This document shows positions 1 through 6,442 of a DNA stretch of 9,977 nt, one piece after another. The translations under genes were made by a program, and so were the position numbers. This DNA comes from Calditrichaeota bacterium AABM5.125.24 (lineage in GTDB: Bacteria; Electryoneota; AABM5-125-24; Hatepunaeales; Hatepunaeaceae), in the NCBI GenBank assembly GCA_002127415.1, contig MWJR01000207.1, positions 1 to 9,977 on the forward strand, written 5' to 3'. Below the pieces are notes generated by a model, which did not search any database, was not told the origin of the DNA, and saw only the letters and a program-made list of their open reading frames with translations. Position 1 is the stretch's first letter. The number at the start of each line of letters is the position of its first letter.

Positions 1-2196
1 CTCCACCTCCTCGATCAGACCGACCAGCTCGGCGGTTACCCCACTCGCCGGTGCACTGCCGCTGTTACGCAGCGTAACCAGAAGCTCCACCGGCGATCCT
101 GTCACCAGCCGGTCGTCGTCATACTCGTTGGATACCTCAACCCCGGCGAATCCGATCATATTCTCCGCAGTTTCGACCGGTATGGCGGTCATATAAGGCG
201 CCGTCCTGGCAGCGACAATGGTGACCTCGAGCTCACCCTGGCTTTCGAGCGTTACCGGTATAAGAGCCAATCCATCCAGGTCTGTCAGAACAGTGATCCC
301 GGTCTCATCGTCCTTGCGCAGGTGGACAATGGCTCCGGGAACCGCGGCACCACCCTCCCGACGAACCGTAAACTCAGTGTAGCTCTCCCCCACCACCATA
401 CGCTCCGGATGGGTCACCTCAAACCGGTATGGAGGCCCGAGGTAGAAGTTGAGCTCGGGGTCGCCGAGTATGTTATAAACATCGAAGTAGAACTCGACAT
501 AATCCCCCTGCCTCCGATGGTGCGGGAAGCCGCTCCAGACCTCCAGCTTGGCTCGCAGGGCCAGCGGTCCCAGAACCCGCAGGTTCTGATACAGGAGCCC
601 GAAGTAGTAGCCCGCCAGCATCGAGTTGTTGTATTCGGTCTTGGTATGCAGGTTGGACGGACCATAGAAGGCGACAGCCCCGTGAGGATTATGATATGTC
701 CCCACGGTGATGGCCTTCTCGCCGAAACAGATGGGATGATCGACATTGCCGAAATCACCCGTGTTGCAGACGAAGAATGTCATCACCGGCAGCGGCTCCC
801 GGTTGGTCAATCGTTCGAGGTCCTCCTTGTAGAACTCGGGGAAGTGGGTTCCCCTGGTGTCGGCCCAGCCGCGGTATGAGACGATAGTCACTCCGCGGTT
901 GATCGACTGGATTATCGGGCCGGAGGAGATTTCGTCTCCCTGACGCCTGTAGTAGAAGGTATCGATCTGAAGGTCGCGCTCCCGCAACCGCTCAGCCAGC
1001 CATTCACTGGTCTCCACAGGGGTCAGCGTCAGCCTGTTGCCTTCGCTGAAGTTACCCGCGAAGATGGTTGCACGCCGGGAATTCTCCTGATCCTCAAAGC
1101 CAAGCGGATCCATCTCGTGACTCAGCGTCCTGAGGAAGACCTTCAGAGCGTCCTCCCGGTGTGGTGAGTCACAGGAAATTCTGCCGACGAAGGCGTCGGG
1201 AAAGTAGTCATCACCTTCAAAGAAGACATAGGGCTGGTCGGTGACGTCGAAATCATTCGGGTAGTCGGGGTCCGGGTTCTGGATGCGAAAGGCGGGGAGG
1301 TTGATGCCGCGATTGACATCACCCACCAGCAGGACGAACTCCGGCGGCCGCTCCCAGTTGTCGTAGGCGTCCTGGAGGTAGCTGTGGATCTCATTCGGGG
1401 AGATGCCGCGATATGCCATCGGCTCAACCACCACATCGAACCCCTTGCGGCGCTTCCATTCGGCGAAGTCGGTCGTCGTCGCTACCATAGCGGAATCGGT
1501 TATGATGACATAAGAGCCGCGCTGGACCACGCGTCCGCCGGGATAAATGGACCACAGCGCAGACGGGTTCAGCAGCATAGTCCGGAACAGCTCCTCGAAG
1601 GCAGCGGACCAGTACCGCTGAGGGTCCGGTCGTAGCCCTGCGGAGGCCGGATCCGGGATGAACTCAAACTCAAGCTCCATCCGCTCAGCCGCCAGAATGC
1701 GATGTTCGCCGGTCAGATACCGCACCGGCCTGATGACCACCGGAGCCACCCTCAGCCATCGCATCCAGCCCGATTCGCCGACCTCCACAGCCGGCGGTGC
1801 AGCCACCTGACGCGGGGATCGTTCCGGCATCAGGTCGCGCGGAAGAACTGTCCCGGCATCAATCGCCTCCTCCCGCAGCTGTCTGATACGAGCCCTCACC
1901 CGGAAGCCCGGCGGCACGGCCACCAGACTGGTAAGGATAGGCAACGCGGGACCCTCAGACTCAAGCGAAGTAACCGTCCCCGGCAGGTCAACCCATAGCT
2001 GCTGGTCACCGGCGCCGTCCTCACAGACGCAGAGCTCGGGTGGCCGGAAATCCAGCGATACTGTGAAGCCGCCGGGGCCCTCAGTCAGCACCTCCACAAC
2101 CACAGGCGCCTCCACCGCAGCCGGCAGACCGTCCACCGGCATAAAGATAGTTAAAAGGCAGAAAATTGCGAGCAGCAATCTCGATGTAGAGCTCAT
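1..2196 (-). CDS. Gingipain-like C25 family secreted cysteine protease, 3' end beyond window
   Basis: The reading frame is open for 732 codons from the ATG at 2196 to the left edge, so the C-terminus is missing. Residues 1-26 form a signal peptide (basic start, hydrophobic LLLAIFCLLTIF core), which implies export. Residues of about 30-220 look like the gingipain propeptide. The C25 catalytic domain spans about 227 (GSYVIITDSAMV) to about 590 (GDPELNFYLG). It contains LLVGDVN and, near the active site, FFVCNTGDFG with the presumed nucleophile Cys477. Where gingipains have the Gly-His-Gly of the catalytic His, this protein reads YRGWADTRGTHF: Trp444 sits at the expected place and His451 is the nearest histidine. 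After about 590 come beta-rich Ig-like segments, including VELLVTLRNSGSAP, as in family C-termini. The start is supported by an AGGGGG tract just upstream. Family membership is clear; proteolytic activity is not, given the altered site. Whether a type IX sorting domain exists cannot be seen. Confidence 0.85.
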   Translation of the reverse strand, partial: MSSTSRLLLAIFCLLTIFMPVDGLPAAVEAPVVVEVLTEGPGGFTVSLDFRPPELCVCEDGAGDQQLWVDLPGTVTSLESEGPALPILTSLVAVPPGFRVRARIRQLREEAIDAGTVLPRDLMPERSPRQVAAPPAVEVGESGWMRWLRVAPVVIRPVRYLTGEHRILAAERMELEFEFIPDPASAGLRPDPQRYWSAAFEELFRTMLLNPSALWSIYPGGRVVQRGSYVIITDSAMVATTTDFAEWKRRKGFDVVVEPMAYRGISPNEIHSYLQDAYDNWERPPEFVLLVGDVNRGINLPAFRIQNPDPDYPNDFDVTDQPYVFFEGDDYFPDAFVGRISCDSPHREDALKVFLRTLSHEMDPLGFEDQENSRRATIFAGNFSEGNRLTLTPVETSEWLAERLRERDLQIDTFYYRRQGDEISSGPIIQSINRGVTIVSYRGWADTRGTHFPEFYKEDLERLTNREPLPVMTFFVCNTGDFGNVDHPICFGEKAITVGTYHNPHGAVAFYGPSNLHTKTEYNNSMLAGYYFGLLYQNLRVLGPLALRAKLEVWSGFPHHRRQGDYVEFYFDVYNILGDPELNFYLGPPYRFEVTHPERMVVGESYTEFTVRREGGAAVPGAIVHLRKDDETGITVLTDLDGLALIPVTLESQGELEVTIVAARTAPYMTAIPVETAENMIGFAGVEVSNEYDDDRLVTGSPVELLVTLRNSGSAPASGVTAELVGLIEEVE

Positions 2197-2259
2197 CTTG
2201 CCCCCTTTTTCCTAATTACATCCCATCCAGAGCGGAACACCCCGCCCTATACCTTATTT

Positions 2260-2288
2260 AAGTTAATCTGAAGCCGCCTTAAAGTCAA
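2260..2288 (-). promoter_or_regulatory. Candidate sigma-70 promoter for the C25 protease
   Basis: On the minus strand TTGACT (2288-2283) is followed after 17 bases by TAACTT (2265-2260). Transcription would start near 2253, giving a leader of roughly 57 nt before the ATG at 2196. The -35 is good and the -10 is weak, so this is a plausible but unproven promoter. Confidence 0.4.
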
Positions 2289-2333
2289 CTCATCAGGACT
2301 GATCATCCATTCGCCACTTATCAGACCACGCAA

Positions 2334-2359
2334 CTGCCATATTGGCAGTAAGCCTGCCA
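2334..2359. promoter_or_regulatory. Palindrome cluster, candidate activator-binding site
   Basis: Three alternating 6-base arms occur in 26 bp: CTGCCA (2334-2339), TGGCAG (2343-2348) and CTGCCA (2354-2359), with spacers of 3 and 5 bases. Each adjacent pair is a perfect inverted repeat. The cluster lies about 90-115 bp upstream of the sigma-54-like promoter at 2433-2447, a usual distance for an enhancer-binding-protein site. The dyads are seen directly; the activator role is inferred. Confidence 0.4.
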
Positions 2360-2432
2360 TCCCGCCAGAGAAATTGGCATAGCGCTGACTCAACTTTATT
2401 ATATTATAAGCAAAATCAAAATGTTAGCTAAT

Positions 2433-2447
2433 TGGCACACCAGTTGC
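2433..2447 (+). promoter_or_regulatory. Sigma-54 (-24/-12) promoter for hsp20
   Basis: TGGCAC-N5-TTGC is present, with the invariant GG (2434-2435) and GC (2446-2447) exactly one helical-turn step apart as RpoN requires. This matches the core consensus TGGCAC-N5-TTGC without mismatch. Transcription would start near 2459, leaving a leader of about 74 nt before hsp20. A weaker TGGCAG-N5-CTGC with the same spacing lies at 2343-2357 and overlaps the palindrome cluster. Confidence 0.65.
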
Positions 2448-2532
2448 GATTACAACAGGTGGAAACGTTAAGTGACCCGGCAGGTCACACAGAGAACCGA
2501 TAAAGACAAAATTCAGATAAGGAGGCTACAAA

Positions 2533-2991
2533 ATGACACTGGTGCGTTGGGAACCGATCTGGAGCCGCGCCCCCTGGATGGGGCTGACCAACCTGCAGAT
2601 GCGGATGAACCATCTACTCGGCGACTTCTTCCACAGCGACGACGAACCATCGGCCGTCAACTGGACCCCTCGGGTCGAGGTGTCGGAGAACGAGGGCCAC
2701 TTCGAAGTCACCGCCGAACTGCCCGGCCTCGAGCGGGAGGACGTAAAGGTCGAGCTGCAGGACAACGTCCTGATCCTTTCCGGTGAAAAGCGGGTTGAAC
2801 GGGAAGAGAAGAAAGACCACAACGTCTATATGTGCGAGCGTGCCTACGGCAGTTTCAAGCGTTCCTTCCAGCTTCCGGCACAGGTCGCGGCCAAAGGAAT
2901 CAAGGCCGAGTTCAAGAACGGCGTTCTGGCCGTCTTCCTGCCCAAGGTCGAAGAGGCCAGGCCGAAGCAGATCGAGGTCAAGGTGAATTGA
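2533..2991 (+). CDS. Hsp20/alpha-crystallin family small heat-shock protein
   Basis: This is a 152-residue ATP-independent holdase chaperone of the cytoplasm that binds unfolding proteins and hands them to refolding machines. The alpha-crystallin domain covers about residues 43-140: W44-T-P-R-V-E-V opening, AELPGLEREDVKVEL at 61-75, LILSGEKR at 80-87, ERAYGSFKRSFQLP at 102-115, and the signature A-x4-G-V-L at A125-L132. The C-terminal I147-E-V matches the I-x-I/V oligomerisation motif. Length is typical for bacterial Hsp20. The start is set by a strong AAGGAGG (2518-2524). The gene lies 139 bp upstream of clpB on the same strand, fitting a holdase/disaggregase partnership. A sigma-54-type promoter precedes it. 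Family assignment is firm; the symbol (ibpA/hspA type) is not. Confidence 0.95.
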   Translation: MTLVRWEPIWSRAPWMGLTNLQMRMNHLLGDFFHSDDEPSAVNWTPRVEVSENEGHFEVTAELPGLEREDVKVELQDNVLILSGEKRVEREEKKDHNVYMCERAYGSFKRSFQLPAQVAAKGIKAEFKNGVLAVFLPKVEEARPKQIEVKVN

Positions 2992-3036
2992 TGTTTGACC
3001 TAATTCTGGCACCGCTAACATAGCATCAATCTACCG

Positions 3037-3088
3037 GTAGGGGCGCACGCCTGTCCCGGACGCTGATCCGGGGGCAGTGCGCCCCTAC
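3037..3088. repeat. Hairpin repeat between hsp20 and clpB
   Basis: A perfect 12-bp inverted repeat GTAGGGGCGCAC (3037-3048) / GTGCGCCCCTAC (3077-3088) encloses a further imperfect stem (CTGTCCCGGA against TCCGGGGGCA). The whole 52 bp can fold as one long hairpin. No T-run follows, so it is a poor intrinsic terminator. It could lower read-through into clpB or stabilise the hsp20 transcript. The first 11 bases recur right after clpB at 5773-5783, which suggests a dispersed repeat family. Confidence 0.8.
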
Positions 3089-3130
3089 ATAATTACTGAC
3101 GGATGGATTTGTTCTCGAGGGATGATATAG

Positions 3131-5773
3131 ATGGATTTGAATAGACTAACCGAACGTGCTCAGACGGCACTGTCAGCCGCGCAATCACTGGCGATAGAGC
3201 GGGGTCATCAGCAGATTGAACCCGAGCATCTGCTGGCAGGTCTGGTTGAAGGTAAAGACGAGCTTACCGCCCGACTGCTGTCCCGGCTCGAGGTTCCTGT
3301 GGACGACCTCTCCCAGGCACTCGAAACCGCGATGAAGGGCATCCCCCGGGTCAGCGGACCGGGGGTCGAGTCAGGGAAGGTCTATCTATCACCTGCCACT
3401 CAACAGTGCCTTGTGCGTGCCGAGGATGAGGCGCGCCGGATGGGCGACGAATACGTCAGCGTCGAGCACCTCCTGCTGGCCCTGGTCGATATCGACCGCC
3501 GCAGCCGGGTCGGGAAGATCTTCGCTCGCTTCGGGATAGACCGCGAGAAGCTGCTCAAGGTGCTGACCTCCGTCCGCGGCCACCAGAGGATCACCAGCCC
3601 GCATCCGGAGGCAACCTACGAGGCGCTGTCCCGTTACGGCCGCGACCTGGTGGCCGAGGCGCGCCGCGGCAGGCTCGATCCGGTGGTCGGTCGCGATGAG
3701 GAGATCCGGAGGATCATCCGGGTGCTGTCGCGACGCACCAAGAACAACCCGGTTCTGATAGGCGAACCGGGGGTGGGCAAGACCGCCATCGTGGAAGGGC
3801 TGGCACAGCGGATCGTTCGCGGCGACGTGCCCGAAGGGCTGAAGGAGCGCACGGTCTGGGCGCTGGATATGGCGGCGCTGGTGGCGGGGGCCAAGTTCCG
3901 GGGCGAGTTCGAGGAACGCCTCAAGGCGGTGCTCAAGGAGATCGAAAAGTCGGACGGCCGGATCATCCTCTTCATCGACGAGCTGCACAGCGTGGTCGGC
4001 GCCGGGCGTGCCGAAGGCTCGATGGACGCCGGCAACATTATGAAGCCGATGCTGGCCCGAGGCGAGCTGCACTGCATCGGCGCAACCACCACCGACGAAT
4101 ACCGGAAGCACATCGAGAAGGACCCGGCGCTGGAACGCCGCTTCCAGCCGCTGCTGGTCGAACCGCCCACCGTCGAGGATACCATCTCCATACTCCGCGG
4201 GCTGCGCGAGAAGTTCGAGGTGCATCACGGGGTGCGCATTCAGGATAACGCCCTCGTTACCGCAGCGGTCCTGTCGAACCGATATATATCCGACCGCTTC
4301 CTCCCCGACAAGGCAATCGACCTGGTGGATGAGGCCGCAGCCCTGATACGCACCGAGATCGATTCGATGCCCTCCGAGCTCGACGACATCACCCGCCGTG
4401 CCACCCAGCTCGAGATCGAGCGCCAGGCATTGCGCCGCGAAAAGGACGAAAAGTCCCGCGACAGGCTCAGGGCGGTGGAGAGCGAGCTCGAAGAGCTGCA
4501 CCGACGTGGCGATGAATTGAAGGCGCGGTGGGAGGTTGAGAAGGATATCATCGCCCGCGCCCGGGAGCTGCGCAGCCGGATTGAAGAGACCCGGCTCGAA
4601 GTAGAGAAGGCTGAGCGGAACTACGACCTGGAACGCGCCGCCGAGTTGAAATACGGCCATATGGTGGAGCTGGAAAAACAGCTGAGGGAGGTCGAAGCTG
4701 AGCTCTCAGAGACGGAAGGCAGTAGGCTCCTGAAGGAGGAGGTCACCGAGGACGAGATCGCCTGTATAGTAGCGCACTGGACCGGCATCCCGGTGACGCG
4801 CATCCTGGAGGGCGAACGTGAGAAGCTGCTGCGTCTTGCTGAGATTCTTCACCAGCGCGTAATAGGTCAGGATGAGGCGGTGCAGGCGGTTTCGGATGCG
4901 GTCATCCGGGCCAGGGCCGGCATCAAGGACCCGCGAAGGCCTATCGGCTCGTTCATCTTCCTGGGACCGACCGGGGTCGGCAAGACCGAGCTGGCAAGGT
5001 CGCTGGCCGAGGCGCTGTTCGACAGCGAGGATGCTATGATCCGCATTGATATGTCGGAATACCAGGAGCGCCATACGGTGGCTCGTCTCATCGGCGCGCC
5101 GCCCGGATATGTGGGCTACGAGGAGGGCGGTCAGTTGACCGAAGCCATCCGCCGCAAGCCATACACTGTGATCCTGTTCGACGAGATCGAGAAGGCTCAC
5201 CGGGAGGTGTTCTCGGTGCTGCTTCAGCTCCTCGACGACGGACGGCTAACCGACGGACACGGTCGAACCGTCGATTTCAAGAACTCAGTGGTAATTATGA
5301 CCTCCAACATCGGCGGAGATATATTACTTGACACTCCCCCCCTGCTTGGCAGGGGGGGAACTGAGGGGGGGGGCGATGATTCCCCCCATCGCATCCCGGA
5401 CGATGTGCGCCAGCGGGTGATGGCAGAACTGACCGCCGGGTTCCCCCCGGAGTTCCTGAACCGGGTCGATGACGTGGTGATGTTCGAACCGCTGACGGTC
5501 GAGGATATGGAGAAGATAGTCGATCTTCAGATGGCCGATCTGAACCGACGGCTGGCTGATCGGGGGCTCGAGATAAGTATTACCGAGCGGGCGCGTTCGT
5601 TCGTGGCGAGGGCAGCCCATGACCCCCACTACGGCGCCAGGCCGCTCAAGCGATACCTCCAGAACCGGCTCGAAACCAGCCTCGGACGGGCGCTGATCGC
5701 TGGCGAGGTTGAGCAGGGCTCGGAGGTGAAGGTGGACATCAAGGACGAAGAACTGGTGTTCAAGGTAGGATAG
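3131..5773 (+). CDS. clpB: ATP-dependent disaggregase ClpB (Hsp100)
   Basis: ClpB threads aggregated proteins through a hexameric AAA+ ring, working with DnaK and small heat-shock proteins. Seen in the 880 residues: Clp N-domain (1-145); D1 ATPase with Walker A GEPGVGKT (211-218) and Walker B IILFIDE (278-284); coiled-coil middle domain (about 410-525) with conserved ERNYDLERAAELKYG (495-509); D2 with Walker A GPTGVGKT (612-619), Walker B VILFDE (680-685), pore loop GYVGYEEGG (659-667) and sensor-2 GARPLKR (835-841). The middle domain identifies ClpB rather than ClpA/ClpC, and I see no ClpP-docking loop. The D1 pore loop reads AKFRGEF, with Phe256 where E. coli has Tyr. About 15 extra residues (roughly 735-753, TPPLLGRGG...DDSPH) follow TSNIGGD and are encoded by a DNA palindrome. 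A GAGGG precedes the ATG by 10 bases. Likely co-transcribed with hsp20. Confidence 0.96.
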   Translation: MDLNRLTERAQTALSAAQSLAIERGHQQIEPEHLLAGLVEGKDELTARLLSRLEVPVDDLSQALETAMKGIPRVSGPGVESGKVYLSPATQQCLVRAEDEARRMGDEYVSVEHLLLALVDIDRRSRVGKIFARFGIDREKLLKVLTSVRGHQRITSPHPEATYEALSRYGRDLVAEARRGRLDPVVGRDEEIRRIIRVLSRRTKNNPVLIGEPGVGKTAIVEGLAQRIVRGDVPEGLKERTVWALDMAALVAGAKFRGEFEERLKAVLKEIEKSDGRIILFIDELHSVVGAGRAEGSMDAGNIMKPMLARGELHCIGATTTDEYRKHIEKDPALERRFQPLLVEPPTVEDTISILRGLREKFEVHHGVRIQDNALVTAAVLSNRYISDRFLPDKAIDLVDEAAALIRTEIDSMPSELDDITRRATQLEIERQALRREKDEKSRDRLRAVESELEELHRRGDELKARWEVEKDIIARARELRSRIEETRLEVEKAERNYDLERAAELKYGHMVELEKQLREVEAELSETEGSRLLKEEVTEDEIACIVAHWTGIPVTRILEGEREKLLRLAEILHQRVIGQDEAVQAVSDAVIRARAGIKDPRRPIGSFIFLGPTGVGKTELARSLAEALFDSEDAMIRIDMSEYQERHTVARLIGAPPGYVGYEEGGQLTEAIRRKPYTVILFDEIEKAHREVFSVLLQLLDDGRLTDGHGRTVDFKNSVVIMTSNIGGDILLDTPPLLGRGGTEGGGDDSPHRIPDDVRQRVMAELTAGFPPEFLNRVDDVVMFEPLTVEDMEKIVDLQMADLNRRLADRGLEISITERARSFVARAAHDPHYGARPLKRYLQNRLETSLGRALIAGEVEQGSEVKVDIKDEELVFKVG
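5334..5387. repeat. G/C palindrome embedded in frame in clpB
   Basis: Arms CCCCCCCTGC (5336-5345) and GCAGGGGGGG (5349-5358) pair perfectly over 10 bp with loop TTG. A G9 tract (5365-5373) and a C6 tract (5382-5387) make a second possible stem. The stretch encodes about residues 735-753 of ClpB, at a position where E. coli ClpB is about 15 residues shorter by my recollection. Base composition is unlike the rest of the gene. The best reading is a small palindromic element inserted in frame in the D2 domain. Confidence 0.65.
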
Positions 5774-5783
5774 TAGGGGCGCA
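5773..5783. repeat. Partial copy of the hsp20-clpB spacer repeat
   Basis: GTAGGGGCGCA repeats the first 11 bases of the left arm of the hairpin at 3037-3048. It begins at the last base of the clpB stop codon, and its other arm is absent: one base later the large palindrome at 5785 starts. It looks like a repeat truncated or split by that element. Confidence 0.5.
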
Positions 5784-5784
5784 G

Positions 5785-5869
5785 AATTATGGGGACACCA
5801 TACTTAATTACGAGTGACTCTTGATGATTGTATATTCCTTATGTAATTAAGTATGGTGTCCCCATAATT
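5785..5869. repeat. Long palindromic element with 27-bp perfect arms
   Basis: The left arm (5785-5811, starting AATTATGGGGACACCATAC) and right arm (5843-5869) are perfect reverse complements over 27 bp around a 31-base loop. It lies between the clpB stop and the last base of the stop codon of the convergent lipoprotein gene. As RNA it would form a strong stem on either strand, so it may act as a bidirectional transcript end. The ATGGGGACACCATAC-type arm resembles palindromes I recall near IS200-like transposases in unrelated genomes, so a non-autonomous mobile repeat is likely. Confidence 0.8.
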
Positions 5870-6267
5870 TACTCCTTTTTGCTGTTTATGCTGGCCTTTT
5901 CCTTCTCCATCTCTTCGGCGCGGATCGTGGCCCACAGGATGGCCTCATCCGCCCAATCCTTGGCTTCAGACGCCTTATCTCGTGACTTGTTGATACTCCT
6001 GACCCGGGCCAAATCCATTGCCTCCTCAAACAGCTTCTGAGCCTTTCGATATTCCTTCTCAGCCCAGAACTCGGCGTTGGCGTCATCGGCCGCTTTCAGC
6101 GCCTTTTCGGCCCGCTTCAGGTCCCACCGGGCTGAGACATCACAGCCACTCAAAACCATCGCCGCAGCGAGCAGGACAGATACAATCAGAACGGCGGGGA
6201 TCCTGTAAAATGCTGTTTGTCCAGACATAACCAACTGACCCGATATTAAGCTGTTCTTACCTTCCAT
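5869..6267 (-). CDS. Small helical lipoprotein of unknown function
   Basis: A 132-residue protein with a type II signal peptide: the hydrophobic stretch IPAVLIVSVLLAAAMVLSG ends at a lipobox LSGC with Cys42. The mature part, about 90 residues, should be lipid-anchored in the envelope. It is almost wholly charged and helical, with Ala/Lys/Glu spacing (KRAEKALKAADDANAEFWAE, then EYRKAQKLFEEAMDLAR) recalling DUF4398/TPR-like lipoproteins; I do not recognise a specific family. ATG at 6267 is chosen because AAGGTG lies about 6 bases upstream. A GTG at 6276 falls inside that site. The ATG at 6228 would give a tidier signal peptide (Cys29) but has no ribosome site. It converges on clpB, and its stop codon touches the 27-bp palindrome. 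Confidence 0.75.
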   Translation of the reverse strand: MEGKNSLISGQLVMSGQTAFYRIPAVLIVSVLLAAAMVLSGCDVSARWDLKRAEKALKAADDANAEFWAEKEYRKAQKLFEEAMDLARVRSINKSRDKASEAKDWADEAILWATIRAEEMEKEKASINSKKE

Positions 6268-6319
6268 GATGTTCACCTTTCAGCAGGCGGAAGCAAGCGA
6301 ATTTACAACTAAAATTGTG

Positions 6320-6343
6320 GTGTCAGGTGTCCTCACCTGACAC
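6320..6343. repeat. GTGTCAGGTG palindrome, copy 1
   Basis: GTGTCAGGTG (6320-6329) and CACCTGACAC (6334-6343) form a perfect 10-bp stem with a TCCT loop. It sits in the 175-bp gap between the permease and the lipoprotein genes (both minus strand). GAATTTACAA occurs on both sides (6299-6308 and 6398-6407). A near-identical copy is at 8339-8360. No T-run follows on the minus strand, so a terminator role is weak. Confidence 0.7.
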
Positions 6344-6401
6344 ATGAGTCCTTGATTATCAATCATCTCGAACCTTCGGGATGACAACACGATATATGAA
6401 T

Positions 6402-6437
6402 TTACAATCGACCATTGACAATTGACCATCGATCATC
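6402..6437. repeat. Degenerate short repeats GACCAT/GATCAT
   Basis: GACCAT occurs at 6410-6415 and 6424-6429 and GATCAT at 6431-6436, embedded in alternating TTGACAATTGACC-like text just downstream of the permease stop codon. It reads like decayed tandem-repeat spacer DNA. No function is suggested. Confidence 0.35.
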
Positions 6438-6442
6438 TGTCA

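Noticed and set aside
322..879. Plus-strand open frame of 185 codons within the protease region
   Set aside because: It is antisense to the C25 catalytic domain, whose minus-strand reading is clearly the protein-coding one.
2995..3021. Separate clpB promoter TTGACC...TAACAT after hsp20
   Set aside because: The spacer is only 15 bases and the -10 is poor, so co-transcription with hsp20 is simpler.
3389..4660. Long antisense open frame (423 codons) opposite clpB
   Set aside because: It mirrors the codon structure of the clpB frame on the other strand, has no recognisable domain, and clpB is unambiguous.
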